DNA from: Hirudinaria manillensis
Taxonomy: Eukaryota > Annelida > Clitellata > Hirudinida > Hirudinidae
Direction: 5' to 3'
Length of the DNA stretch: 64,000 bases
Assembly: GCA_034509925.1 (NCBI GenBank)
Contig: CM067530.1
Location: forward strand, 6,878,001-6,942,000
Within the stretch, counting starts at the first letter, position 1. The number at the start of each line of letters is the position of its first letter. The notes under the pieces are model-generated. The model was given only the letters and a program-made list of their open reading frames with translations, did not search any database and was not told the DNA's origin. A program made the position numbers and the translations under genes. Of the stretch, positions 1 through 12,405 are shown piece by piece.

Positions 1-136
1 CACCATGAGATATTAAGGCTTACCTCTCACATTATTGCTACGTCAACTTCATTATTGCCTTTGCACCATATTACCACTTCATCAAAACTGACAAAAACTG
101 AAATCCATTATAATATTATAAATGTGTTACAGTCTT
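1..136. other. 3' flank of the release factor gene
   Basis: AT-rich sequence downstream of the MTRF1L stop codon. No canonical AATAAA is visible on the minus strand here and no other gene is recognised. Confidence 0.4.
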
Positions 137-2375
137 TTATTTAATGCTCATCATTTTTTCAATCAAGAATTCTTTTTTGAACTCGTTTCTCATCTGCTTT
201 ATAAAATCATCCAATTTTTCAGAACCTTCAAAAAGTGAGTTCAAATTGTAATAACTTTTTGCAATCCTGTGGTCTGTAACCCGATCGTCCTTGTAGTTGT
301 AAGTCCTTATTTTTTCATTCCTATTTGGAGAACTGACCTGACATCGTAAAGTGGACATTGTTAAAACTCAGCCACCATGAGTAAAGTTCAGACGTATTTC
401 AGTAAAATTCAGATATATTTATTCCACTAACCTGCAGTAACCTACTTCTTCTCATATCACTTTGGATTTTAGTCTCCTGCATTTCAAAGATTCTGAAATT
501 TTTAAGGCATTGTAAATATATAACATTATGTATTGCATACATAGTAACCATATCTAGTGTATTGCAATCTTGAAAACTAATCATTCATCATCCTTAAATC
601 GCAATTCTTTTTGTTTACCTGCTCCTAAGGAGTTTTAAAGCATTGTCTTTGTTCTTCAATTGAGATCTTTCAGTCTGACACTCTGCTACTAAGCCTGCAA
701 TGAAAACATCATTCAAGTAATATGTTAAAATTCAATCAATAAATAACAATAATAACAAACCTGTCGGGAGGTGAACGATCCTGACGGCACTGTCTGTCGT
801 GTTGACATGCTGTCCTCCTTTACCACTGGCCCTGCAAGTCTCAATCTTGAGGTCTTTTTGGTCGAGAGAAACTTCGACCTGTTTTTATATTGTTTTGTTT
901 AAGTGTTTTCATATTTAAATATTAAATAATTATGTTCATGTTGTTATTTGTCTCGATTTTTAAATCTTAATTCCAGCTAATACCTCGTCGGGTTGCAAAA
1001 GGACCACGACCGTCATGGTGCTCGTGTGAAGACGACCGCTTTTCTCCGTTTTTGGCACCCTTTGAACCCTGTGGACTCCGCCCTCAAACTTCAGATGATG
1101 ATATGCGTCGTGACCGGAAACCATAACTGTCGCGTGTCTCAGGCCTCCTAGCAGATCGCATTTCAACAAAGAGCTTAGTGAAAGACAGACCAAAGGAATG
1201 TACACAAGTTAGCAATGCAAACATTCGTAATGCGTTGCACAAAGGGTTGACAAAAAGAACAACTGATCATATGAATAGATGCTTTGAACATCGTTTTCCT
1301 AGAACTGCATTTCTCGAATAATCAATATTTGCATTTACCTTCATTAATTGTTTAGATTATAAATCAATTCCAATAATAGCTATTAATAAACCATCTATTA
1401 ATTAGTGCAAACAAATTAGCCATCCTAAATGCCTTAATAATTTGGTACCATAACTTCTTTTCACAGGTGAATGATTGAGATGAACTGCGTCACTAAGATT
1501 CAAAACAATTATCGCATTAAATTCCAACCGAGTTCAGATTTCTCCTGCGAAACGACGGAGACCTCCCATCCTTTAAAATGAAAGTAATTCTGATACATGT
1601 TGAAGATTTCCTGAGTAAACAGCATTGACTCCAGTCCACCAACACCTGCATTAACTTCAAATACCACATCGCCAGATCTCATTTTTGCCTCTGGGTTCAG
1701 CAAGTTTACAAGAATCTGAAATAGAAAAATAAATTTTCAACTAATTCTTTAAATTTATGATCTAAGCAATAATATCATTGATATAAAACAAGCAATACCC
1801 AATCATTAGTGGACTAAAACTATACCCCATCTTTCAAATTTGAGATCTCAGACTGAAGAGTTTCAAGTTCAACATTAATTAGTGTCTTCATTTCTGCATC
1901 TTCTGGATATTCTGAACAAAAACTGGTTTGCATTACTTTAGTCTTTAAGATTTTAATTACAATAATAAATGCTACAGCAAAATTAAGTAATATTTATTAT
2001 ATTGTAAACAAAGATAAAACTGTAAATGTGAATTGTAATACCTTTAAGCATGTTTATTAGTTCAGTAGCCTCTCCTTTTTTTTTGTCTATACTGTTTATA
2101 GTGTCACATATTTGTCGAATTTGATGAAAATTATAATCCTCTAAGTGACTTTCAAACTCGGGTCTGCGATTACTTTGAAGTGAACTCAAAAACGAAACAT
2201 ATTTGTCAACCAAGGAATTATCGAATTGTTTAAGCACATTTGTCTGCTGGGTACAATAGAATTTTCTCGAAGCTAATTCAGCTCCACCATTAAAGGAGTA
2301 TCGTTTTGGCAAGATATTTCGACGAACCCGACCAAACAATTCTTTCAAAAACAGATTCTTATACAAGTTATTCAT
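137..2375 (-). CDS. MTRF1L: Mitochondrial peptide chain release factor 1-like (class I, GGQ)
   Basis: Mitochondrial translation termination factor that reads UAA/UAG and releases the peptide. About seven exons were assembled on the minus strand. Exon 1 starts at ATG 2375 (MNNLYKNLF...), a basic, hydrophobic leader that fits a mitochondrial presequence, and ends near 2042. The next exons lie near 1827-1910 and 1540-1715 ([19 protein letters not shown]). The exon near 970-1152 holds GGLRHATV and [16 protein letters not shown]. The exon near 765-885 holds [20 protein letters not shown], the catalytic GGQ loop. Exons near 630-705 and 430-500 cover [13 protein letters not shown], and the last exon carries [17 protein letters not shown], ending at TAA 137-139. 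The codon-recognition motif is PKT without the insertion that marks vertebrate MTRF1, so the MTRF1L type is favoured. Length of about 380 residues matches the family. Exon joins were made by eye. Confidence 0.93.
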
Positions 2376-3764
2376 TATCAACCAGTAACATCAATAATAA
2401 ACAAATAGACTATAGGACTTTCCATTACAAATTCTTAAACAATTTCGAATTTTATTTGTTGTAAAAGTGGACTGAATCTCCAGATATAATTTATCATTAG
2501 TTATTTGTCCTATAAAGAAAAATATTTTATATTCAAATGGGACCAGAAGAGTAATTGAAGCTAAAATCATTTTAAAATTAAGTAAACTGAATTATTTAAA
2601 TTAAGATGTTTACTCACGGATACAATTTTTCTTGTAACAAAAACCAAATTAAGGAAACGATCGATATGCTGGTCAGCTAATAAGCTCCTTGCTACGAATG
2701 TGGAAAACATGTATCTAGACAATTGTTATTAACTTGTAGGTATTATAATAAAATAATGTTTTAAATGTAAAAGATAATTGCTAAGATTGGATTTAATTTA
2801 AATGTAAATCATAATAAGGGTGCATCCCGGGAAACCAAAAATGATTCACGGTATGAGATAAGCTGAATTATAGAACCTTTAAAACATTAGTCGTCCTGTA
2901 TTCTAAATGGTTTTTCTCGATCTCTGATACATGATTAACATTGGCAAGATTGGATTCGTGTTTTGGTGAATTAATGTAGAGATTTTTCATCTAGTCTAAC
3001 GTTTAATGTCAAAAGTGTTCAAAATTGTAATAATAATTTGTACAGTTAACAATTTTCCAATCATTTGAAGGTCGAGTCATTTGTTAAATCCCTTTACTTG
3101 AATGGGATTTGACACCGCAGCGAGATTCGAATCCCTGCTGCCAGCAGTGTTTGGATATCAATGTGCAGGTTCACACAGTATCTTACTAGTCATTTGTATA
3201 TCGGTCGAGCGTGCTCTGACTCGAGTAGTGGGTTTGCAAGGTGAATCAGCCAAAATACTGACCCTGTATTAAATGAAGTCTCCATGCAGGCAAACTATTT
3301 CTACCATGTGCATCGATCGTTATAGCATTCTTGCCTCTTACCTTACTAGGTATTTCTTTTAAAGTTGTGGTCTTAACTATTAGAAAACACACACACGATG
3401 CCGGTGTATATATCCTGGTGTATATGGGCGAATCAGCGCTGCTTTGTTGGAAGCTAGTCCATGTGAATATCGGTATACCTGTGCATATGAATATATTATT
3501 CATGAATGATTGAGGAGCCCGCTTTGGTGATGCAAGTCTAGAATCGGTTAACAAACTCTATTGGCACTTGATCATTAAACGAAAATTGGTTACGCGAAAA
3601 TACGGTGGGTCTGGCATTATAATCGTATGAACCACGACGACGATATTGAGCGCCCTCGCTTGCTGCTGTCTGCCTCATACATTAGTGCGTTACACGGTAT
3701 ATACCGATACTTCTGAGCTTTTTTCTTGTTTACTATTGTAAGGAATCAACGCTAGGCTTTACGA
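2376..3764. other. Intergenic region between divergent genes
   Basis: Divergent spacer between MTRF1L and the HMG-box gene. It is AT-rich up to about 3050. A more GC-rich patch at 3100-3240 contains a box-B-like ATTCGAATC near 3125 (see findings). Another GC-richer stretch near 3620-3700 may be the promoter of the plus-strand gene. The open frames here do not resemble a known protein. Confidence 0.4.
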
Positions 3765-5295
3765 ATGTCATATTCTCGGCACGCAAACATAGGTGAGTTT
3801 GCTTCGATTGTTTTCTATTCTGTGGATTCTCGCCTTTGTTTACAGTGGTTGTCGATCGGTCGACGATCTGTTGCTAAAAGTTCGTTTTAGCCCTGGAAAT
3901 GGCAAATTTATGAGAATGTATACATACTCAAACAAGATAGCGTAACATTCTGCAAAATAACTTCAAGAAATATTTTACGAGATACGATTACGCCGCATAT
4001 AATTTTAAGACTATTTCTATTATTTTATATATTTCGAAGACATTTGCAAGAATATTAGAAAGTTGCGCTTTTATCAGTTTAGGTTTCCCTGTTAAAGTTT
4101 TTTGCCTTAATTGTATCAATGCATTTTAATTAAATATAAAATCTGAGACTAATCCATAAATTGGATCACTAAAAAATAGTCTATTACCTTAGGCCAGAAT
4201 TTGCACTTTTAATTTTGGAGCTTTGAAAAGAATTTTATCAAATTGTTGAGCTAATTAAACTCCAGGATGTTCAAGATTGGCATTCTTGAGTTTTATGTCA
4301 TGTTATTTCTGAATTTCATCTAAATAGCAATTTTGTTTAATAGCTTTAATAGCATGCATAGTGTGACTGGAATTATTTATTCCTCACAACAAAGTTTTAC
4401 AATTTCAATTCAGTATCTGCATAGAAAAATGTCACCTTTTCATCTTGTTTATTTTTGTTTTCAAAGATCATTTGAGCATATCCTGGGTAATTGATGATGC
4501 TCACAGTAGATATTATTTTTAATTTAAAAAATATGGATTATGGAGCAGTGAAAACTAAGTTGAATCTTTTATTTGGCATGACATGTTACTTTTCAATTAA
4601 ACAAAAGGGTCATTATCAACTAGTAAGAAGGTTTAATGAGTCAAATGACTTGTTAAAGGTATTACTAATACACTTCTAATAATTTGGAACCATTGACATG
4701 AAAGTAACTTGCTCAAAATATTAGTGTTAACTAGGTGTGATAAATTACTGGTAATCATGACCAAATGGCTAACATTCCCTCATGTGAGGGGAATAGTTAC
4801 AGTTTTAATCCCAGGGAGTGCTCAAGGGTTAATGGCACTATAAATGGTAGATTGATTAAGATGTGCATTCTCAGCAAGGGCCACTATGTAAAGCAATCCA
4901 ATTGTAATATTATGTTTATCATTTCCATGAAATCAATGTTGATTTTAGTGCATTTCAAGTCAAGTATTTTCTGTCAAATTTTGAAATTGTAAATATACCA
5001 ACACTTCATTAGAAAGAAAAACAAGAAAGAAGAGGTAATTTGATGTTGATGTTGTATTTTGGGAAGCTTATTTGATGTGACTTATCTGTTTAAGTTATTG
5101 ATAAAAAAGCCATAATAACATGACTTGGAGGCTTACAATGGGAAGCTTATACACATTATTGGATAGATTAGATTATTATTAAACATTATTCAATGAGTTG
5201 CATTTTTTTAATGATTCTCAAGACTGGTTGTGCATGATTACACATATTTTATTCTTAATTCTTGAATTATTTAATTTAATTTTTGATTGATCAGG
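3765..5295 (+). other. Probable 5' part of the multi-HMG-box gene, exons unresolved
   Basis: A short open exon candidate at 3765-3792 starts with ATG (MSYSRHANI) and ends at a good donor (GTGAGT). Another coding-like stretch lies near 4765-4852 (starts MANIPSCEGN, contains FNPRE). Neither could be joined in phase to the first certain exon at about 5296, which also contains the words NPRE. The rest is AT-rich intron or spacer. The true start codon is therefore not determined. Confidence 0.3.
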
Positions 5296-8200
5296 GTTAC
5301 AACCCTAGAGAGATCACAAATGCTTGTGATATGACATCATTTCCTCAGGTGCAAGCTCAAATTCTACAGACAATTGTAAATTGTAATTCCTCAGGTAATA
5401 TTGAAATTTATTTGGAATTTTATCTTGTGTTTCTGACCATGGATTTTCATATAATGCAGCCACTCAAGAGCAGCAAAACACGAACTTGGGCTTTGTATCT
5501 TCGATTGTTTCTCAATTACCAAGAAGGAGATCAGGTGATCCAAACAGACCTAAAAGACCAACATCTGCGTATTTCTTTTTTATTCAGCTGGAAAGGGAAG
5601 AAGCAGCAAGGAGAGGAGAAAGAATTTCTAGAGTGAGTGTCTTAATTTAATTTTTGAGATTTTTTTTGAACATTAATCTTATGTGATTATTCAAGGGCAA
5701 TTCATGATGCTGAAAATGGAGGCTATTAAATGATTTTAAGCTCCAATCATTTTTGCTCACTAATTCGCTAAAATTATTTTGTGATAAGAAATTACATGCC
5801 TTTGCAGGTTGCAGATTGGACCAAACAAGTTTCAGCTAAGTGGAGATCTCTCAGTGCTGAGGAAAAAGCTAATTACAACAAGCTGGCTGCTTCTGACAAG
5901 TTAAGGTATTCACAGCAGGTTAGCTTATGTTGCCTGTAATCAGCATTACTTTGTCCATGAATTGTCCATATTTTTGAAGCAGATGGCAGATTACAATGGT
6001 AGACACAGAAATAGGCCCAAGAGGCCTCAATCTGCTTACATTTTATGGCTTGGTGACTTCAGGGCACAAATGAAGAACAGATTCACCGAACATAAAGATC
6101 TTCTTAAAGCAGGTTAGTTGATACAACAAAATTTAATTAAAAAACCTTTGGTTACTGGCATTTTGGTCAAAAATATGGACACATGCATGTAATGTTATAC
6201 ATTTGCAATTGACTGGATTTTCCTTTTTTCTACCTGATGGAAAAATTATTTTACATTTTGTAGCAGGAGAAGCTTGGAGAAAGATGAGTCCTGTTGATAA
6301 AATGCCATATGACCAACTTGCACAACAAGAAAAGCAGAAATATGGAGAGGCTCTTAAAGGATACAACATGGTTACTGAATTATTTTGGACAATTTTGTTG
6401 AGGTAGTACTTATTTGAAATTGTACTTGGGAAACTTATACTTTTCTTCTATATGGTATAATACCCCTCAACAAAGTTGAAATGCCCAAGAGGATTATCTT
6501 ACCAACCTATAATCATTTTATGTCTTTCTAAGAGAATTTAACAGTAGTTATTTATGCCACCATTTATTTATCAAAACCAATCCGAGTATGGTACAAGCTG
6601 GGCCGTGAACATGATACTGCAATTATTGCTGAATTTGGGAATGCATCCCATTAACTGAATATGCAAAACAAGTTTTGATTCTTTAGTTACATTTTTTAAC
6701 TATGTCACAATATAGAAAAATATTTCTAAATAGTTTTTATTAGCTGTTGCTAATTACTATATTTTCATTATGTATTTTTAAGATGTCCAGTTATGCTGGG
6801 AGAGACACCAATCGCCCGAAGAGACCAAGATCTGCTTACATAATTTGGTTGCTCGATTTCAGAGCTCAAGTTAAAAGTCAATTTGTTGGGAACAAGGAAC
6901 TTTTAAGGGCTGGTAATTCAGTTTTGTAGAGTTTTATAAGACAAGATTCCTTTGTTTTTTTTTTATATGATTTGTATCAATAATTGTATCGTTGGTTTCG
7001 TTTGAGTCGTTGATTCCTGTTGATAATAGAATTGTTACTTATTTTAAGCCAAGTAAATCACTAAAGTTTTAGCTTTGTTGTGGTTAGTTTATGAAGAAGA
7101 AGATTACATTCTTATTTCAGCTGGAGAAGAGTGGAGAAAAATGACTAACTTAGACAAGTTGCCATATGCGAGATTGGCCGAACAAGAGAAGCAAAAATAT
7201 GGGGAAGCTATGAAGGGTTATAATATGGTAAATATTTACCTATCCATTGTAGCTTGTAACTAATTGTAACTACTTTCAGTTCTCCTGCTCATTCTTAATT
7301 TATTTTTTTGTTTGTTTTAAATATTTTCCATTATCGTCATTTGTTATTCTGGCATTTATTATGGTTATAATATTATTATGAATTATTATCCATGCATATA
7401 GCTATTCACCTTGTCCAATGCTGACATCCCTGCCTTTTTCTATGTTTACAAATTATGTGTACCTTGCTCTGCATCAGTCTAGTCCTATAGCATTCATATG
7501 CCTTTTTTACCAAGTAAGGGTATGAGATTGTTCATAATCACTCTTATCAAAACTAATTTTAGTTGTCTACGTGTCTACTAAGAATTGTTTTACCTGCTTT
7601 TTATGATATTGCTTCAGGTTTTCTCTTCACAACCGATGAATGAATCACGTGCTTCTTACTGTCCTCCTCCCGTTATCCAGCAGGCTGGAAATCTTGCTAC
7701 TCAAACACAAAATCAAATTCAGATTGAAAGAGAAGTCAGAGTTGCTGAGTGTTATGTGTTTGCATTGGCCTAGGTAATCACGATATCATATATTTGAAGG
7801 CTGGAAGCTTAACTGGCAAAGGTGGCCGACCAAAGAGACCCAGATCTGCTTATATCATTTGGTTGTTAGATTTCCGGGCCCAGATGAAAAGCAGATTCAC
7901 CGAAAATAAAGAACTTCTGAGAGCAGGCACGTTTGTTTATGTCATTATTATAAATAAGTTAACTTAATTAACATTTTAATCAATTACAAAATATCATATA
8001 GCTTTTGATCCAAGATTGTAATATATTGCTTTAAACGGGTTGCAGCTGGTGAAGAATGGAGGAGAATGACGACGACCGATAAGCTACCATATGCTCGTCT
8101 AGCAGAACAGGAAAAGCAGAAGTATTGTGAAGCAATGAGGGGTTTCAACATGGTATTACTGCAAGTAAATTCCCAAGTGCTCTGCTAGCCAATTTAATTG

Positions 8201-8424
8201 GTGCCCTTATCTTGTTGCAGGGCACAAAAAAGGCCCGGATATATGAAAATCGTCTGGCAGCAAATGGAATCATTTTCTCACAGCAGCAGACCACTCATTG
8301 TGACCCTACAGCATCAAGTTTGACACCATCTCTTTCTGCTAATCTGCAGGCAGAAGTTTTGATGCCTTCCACTGGTGATTCATCAAACGGGTTGCAGGAT
8401 GAAAGTGATGAATATGAGGATTAA
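5296..8424 (+). CDS. Protein with four HMG boxes (5' end unresolved)
   Basis: Predicted chromatin or DNA-binding protein with four tandem HMG boxes. Exons: about 5296-5395; 5460-5630; 5809-5919, together giving box A (RPKRPTSAYFFFIQLE ... WRSLSAEEKANY); then three near-identical boxes, each built from two exons. Box B lies near 5985-6111 plus 6264-6369 (RPKRPQSAYILWLGDFR; EAWRKMSPVDKMPYDQLA). Box C lies near 6783-6911 plus 7121-7227. Box D lies near 7810-7926 plus 8046-8150. A linker exon, about 7617-7750, precedes box D. The last exon (about 8219-8424) encodes a tail ending ESDEYED, stop TAA at 8422-8424. Box A differs from B-D and is closer to HMGB/UBF-type boxes. The family is recognised but no one-to-one ortholog, so no symbol is given. 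Confidence 0.85.
5985..8150 (+). repeat. Triplicated two-exon HMG-box unit
   Basis: Three successive exon pairs encode nearly the same HMG box: RPKRPxSAYIxWLxDFRAQ in the first exon and WRxMxxxDKxPYxxLAxQEK in the second. In each, the internal intron falls at the same codon (after the Ala of LLKA or LLRA, phase 1), and the pairs are separated by phase-0 introns or, before box D, by a linker exon. This is a tandem exon duplication inside one gene. Confidence 0.85.
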
Positions 8425-9202
8425 GGTGATCGTGCTTCCAAGACTGAATCATCAGACACCTGAAGGACAACAATTGAACTATTGAAGACTGATAAATAAT
8501 TGTTGTTTTCACTTAGACAGTCATGATGCCAAGTGCTTCATATTTGTTTTCAGTCAATTCCCAAATTATACATTATGAATTTGAGTTGTTTAAAGTTAAC
8601 TTTGAAATAGGTTATTAAAAAAAGTAGGAAGTTCTTTTTGTCAGTGACACTGCATTTACTGGTGCGTCGAAGAGGTAGAACAACAAAATTGAGGGGATTT
8701 AGATGAAGGGTTGATCTGTGCTAGTGTGGTTGTATAGCTTGTTGGGTGTGGGTAGTTCTTTGCTAATGGGTGCTTGTGTTCGTCAGTCACTGCGGAGCAA
8801 TTTTGAAACAGCGGGAGTAGGCCCTACGGGAAGGGCCGTCGCCGGTCTGTTAAAGTTTTAGTCAAATTTTCGTTTATTATTGGATGTTCCAATCTGAATG
8901 AAATGTAATCATATTACATTAATCTAAAATTAGATTCTATTATTTAATAAAATAAAGAGGAAAAGTAACGAGTTTGAATTGTCTTGGCTGTTCACATTGC
9001 TGGTGAATGATGCAGAAGTTATAATATCTTGGAAATAAGTATTTTGAATGTCAATTCCAAAATCTTCTAAACAAAAACTAAATTAAATTTTACATATTTT
9101 GGATTTTTATGGTTTCAAGTACGTCACGCGTTATATGAATCAAAATACTCTTAATAGGACTATTTTTAGGCAGCGCTGTAGCAGTTGCCTTGCTTCGTCA
9201 AA
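8425..9202 (+). other. 3' UTR of HMG-box gene and spacer to basigin-like gene
   Basis: Contains a perfect 6-bp hairpin, GGCCCT/AGGGCC at 8820-8837, in a GC-rich patch, then overlapping AATAAA signals at 8946-8956 that probably end the HMG transcript. The remaining bases up to the ATG at 9203 serve as the promoter and leader of the next gene. Confidence 0.5.
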
Positions 9203-11238
9203 ATGGTGGGATCCGAGTACGGGGCTAGCATTTCAAAAACGTTGAAGCTGTTGTTCATTTGCTTGATTTTAGAGTCGCGACAGTGTGAGTATTGCTCTTT
9301 ACATATTTTGGGCTAATTTATCTGAATAACCGTTTGTATATTGTAAGACAGTCTTAAAGATTAATATGGTCAGTTTTTTCAAGATTATCTTGGTAGCTAC
9401 AACTCGTTTATGGACCTATAATATAGAAATTTACTGAGACTTGATAGTCATGGATGCATACGTCTAACCACCAAAAAGGGAATATTTGTTTTACGCAAGA
9501 AATTATTTCAGTTGTTTTCAGTGATACCAATCAAGTGACATTGGAAAAATTGAACATTGATGTGGTGTTACCATGTCCTGGAGCTGTGGAATGGCATGAT
9601 CCTTTCGGCCAACTAATAACTGAAGATAATGTAAAATTTATTTTAAGTCCTGGAAATTTGACTATTACCAGAGTTGGTAAGTGTTATTTTAGTAAGAGTA
9701 AATTATTTTCAATTTACTTATAAATTTCTAAGATGATTTTGATGTTAGGTCAGTTTCTCTTCTTTTGAATTTAAATCAGGGTAAAAAAGATAAAAATCAA
9801 AGTTTTGCTGCACTAAATATTTTGCTGATATTTAAGAGTTGATTTGTGTGTAATCTTAAAAGTTGTAAAGTTGAAAATGTTCCTTAAATAATAAGAGTTT
9901 AAAGAATTACTTAAGAACCATCTAATGAATATCTAATGGATCATTTGCAAAAATATGCAAAGAATCTGACAACCTACACAAGTTTTAGCTATATGTCTTA
10001 CAGAAGCAAGATTTCTTGAAATATTGAGACCAATGCACAGCTTTTGTTCTATCTTATCAATTGTGGACATTGAATAATTTCACTCAGAGAAAGTTCTGAA
10101 TTTAAATATGGGCAAATTCTTACTAGTGTTGGGACTTTAGATGAAATAGCTATTGCATGTGAATCAATAAAAAAAGTTAAAAATTGTTTATGGAATTCTG
10201 GTTTTTAAATACAATAATTATATAATAGTCAAATAATTAATTTAGGGCAAACTTTATTTCATTATTTTCTTAAAATTGTCATTGATTAGGAGAGAAAGAC
10301 CTGGGAATTTATTATTGTAGGAAGGACATTAACCAGACAGTAGAATTACATGGTGAGTCATTTTGTCACTTTGATTATTTTAGCTCCAGCAGCCAACACG
10401 ATACACCATACACCCGTGGCAATATTAAATGTAAATGTCTTTGCAGCCAAACCTTACATCAAACCTCTTGAAAAGTCTTATAATGTGGTTCAAGGACAAA
10501 CCATTAATGTGGAATGTGTAGCGATTGCGTTCCCTGAACCGTCCTATACATGGTATAAAGATGTAAATGGTGAAAAGAAAAATATGTCTCATGGTTCTAG
10601 GTTGGTTATTGAAAACTCTAGTAAAGATGACTATGGTATATACACGTGTGAAGTCATGAACATTCATGGAAATGCCTCCAGTGTGACTAAGATCCGTGTT
10701 AAAGGTATGTCGTGAATCTGCTTTTACTCTGCGTATTGTAATATGATTATGCAACATGTTTCGCAACAATGCAAAATGTAATTCATTTGTATGGCACCAT
10801 TTGCATTGCATTATATTAGAGGTTATTTCTATTTATGCTGCATTCTTTCATGAAAGCACCTGAAGCAGTGCAAGCTGAGTTTTGAACATGATGCATTATG
10901 ATATTACTTTTTACTAACATTCGCAGGCACAATTCCCATTTTGTCCTAAGCACGTTGTCATTATCACATCTTGTATATTACCAATACTTACAGATAAACT
11001 TGCTCCTTTATGGCCGCTCATTGGCATACTCATTGAGGTAGTTATCCTTGTGGTGATTATCATAATTTATGAGAGGAAGAAGGCAAAACGTGAGCGTGAG
11101 GAAAACATGAAAGATCAAGTGTAAGCTCGAGGCATCTGCTTAATATTTTTATGGGTTTGATTTTTTTAACTATTAACATATTCTAATTCAGACAAAAGTC
11201 GGGTGAAAACAATGCTTCCAGTGTGAGACAAAGAAAAT
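9203..11238 (+). CDS. Basigin/neuroplastin-like immunoglobulin membrane protein
   Basis: Type I membrane glycoprotein of the basigin/neuroplastin/embigin family, whose members escort monocarboxylate transporters or Ca2+ pumps to the plasma membrane. Exon 1 starts at ATG 9203 (in the context AAAATGG) and encodes a signal peptide (LKLLFICLILESRQ). Exons near 9521-9675 and 10290-10351 form Ig domain 1 (LPCPGAVEW ... GIYYCRKD). The exon near 10383-10704 forms Ig domain 2 (VECVAIAFPEPSYTWYKD ... GIYTCEVMN), with several N-glycosylation sequons. The exon near 10994-11120 holds the transmembrane segment LAPLWPLIGILIEVVILVV with the family's embedded Glu, then a basic YERKKAKRER tail. The last exon (about 11193-11238) ends SVRQRK, like the basigin C-terminus. 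AATAAA lies at 11658. An invertebrate single-copy basigin is likely. Confidence 0.9.
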
Positions 11239-12405
11239 AGTGCAGATGAACATTAGAACAGAAGATCTGTAACTTTCTTATGTGTTCATTGTCAGCACAA
11301 ATGCTGGATTTTTGAATTTGTGTCTGCACTTTGTATCCCTAACCGCTGCTACTTTGCGAAATCCACCAATGCTTTGTACAATTAACATTGCTAGATTTAG
11401 ATATAATTGGTTTATTTAAGTTATTTGAGTGATTTTTTTGAATGCTCTGAGTTTCCTTTTTTTGATAAAGTTCAACTTGATTTTGAAATGGTCTTCCTTT
11501 GCAATTGGTGAAACTCCATAGGGACTTCTTGGAATTGTAAATGTTTTGACATTTTGGCCTGATTTTCGTGATGGATAAGTTATCTTACTTCACAGGGAGA
11601 TGTCAACATGTTGGTATGTGTGGGTTACGTACTTGACTAAAGCTTATAATTATTGAAAATAAATAGCTAAAATGCATTTTGTGCTTGGCATTGCCCTAGG
11701 TTAGTTAAATAAACGCCATTTCAGCTTTAGGGAAAGTAAACATTATCTTTATCAGGTGGTGTTCACTGAAATATACAGTGGAGTTGATAGGTGTTCTTAC
11801 TGGGCACGTGTGTTTGGTTGGGGGTTCCGAACGTTAGGTGAGTGCCCCTAACTGAAATTTCCTTAATAGGTGTGAAAAGAACCAAAAGGGCGCGTTGTAA
11901 AGTAGGTGTGCTTTTGCCCAACCGATTTCGAAATTTTGGCTCCGATAAAAGAAGGAAATAGTTGCACATGGGCCAGCAGCATCACATTTACATAAATTAA
12001 CGACAATTTAAATCAACTGAAATGGGCCTAGCCGACGATTCAGCCTAGGTTCATTGCCTTGTCTCCATGTTTATTTTCACGCATTTTGGTTCAATGAATT
12101 TAAAGATGATTGTCACGTAATGATTACGAAAAAGTGCTTAATCTGGCAGATAAAATTAAATCATGGATAATTCGGGTCTCCTTTACCTCTCTAGGTTGCC
12201 TCGAAATAACTGGCCAAAATGACCAAAAATAATAAATCATTTTTTATATGGATGTGAAATCTAAATGATTTCTGCACAGCATAAATCCGACAATTTACTT
12301 TTAACGCGACTTGGGGCTGATTCCTCACCGCTATCGCAGGTGATTTGATGACGGGCTGATCAATTCAATGATCTTGTAAATAAACTGAACTGTTTCCCCC
12401 TAAAC
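11239..12405. other. 3' UTR and intergenic spacer
   Basis: Holds the 3' UTR of the basigin-like gene (AATAAA at 11658-11663) and the leader of the next gene. The minus-strand open frame at 11763-11969 shows no family resemblance. Nothing else recognised. Confidence 0.4.

Noticed and set aside
3765..3792. MSYSRHANI exon as the start of the HMG-box gene
   Set aside because: Good ATG and donor, but the phase does not fit the first certain HMG exon, so it was not included in the CDS.
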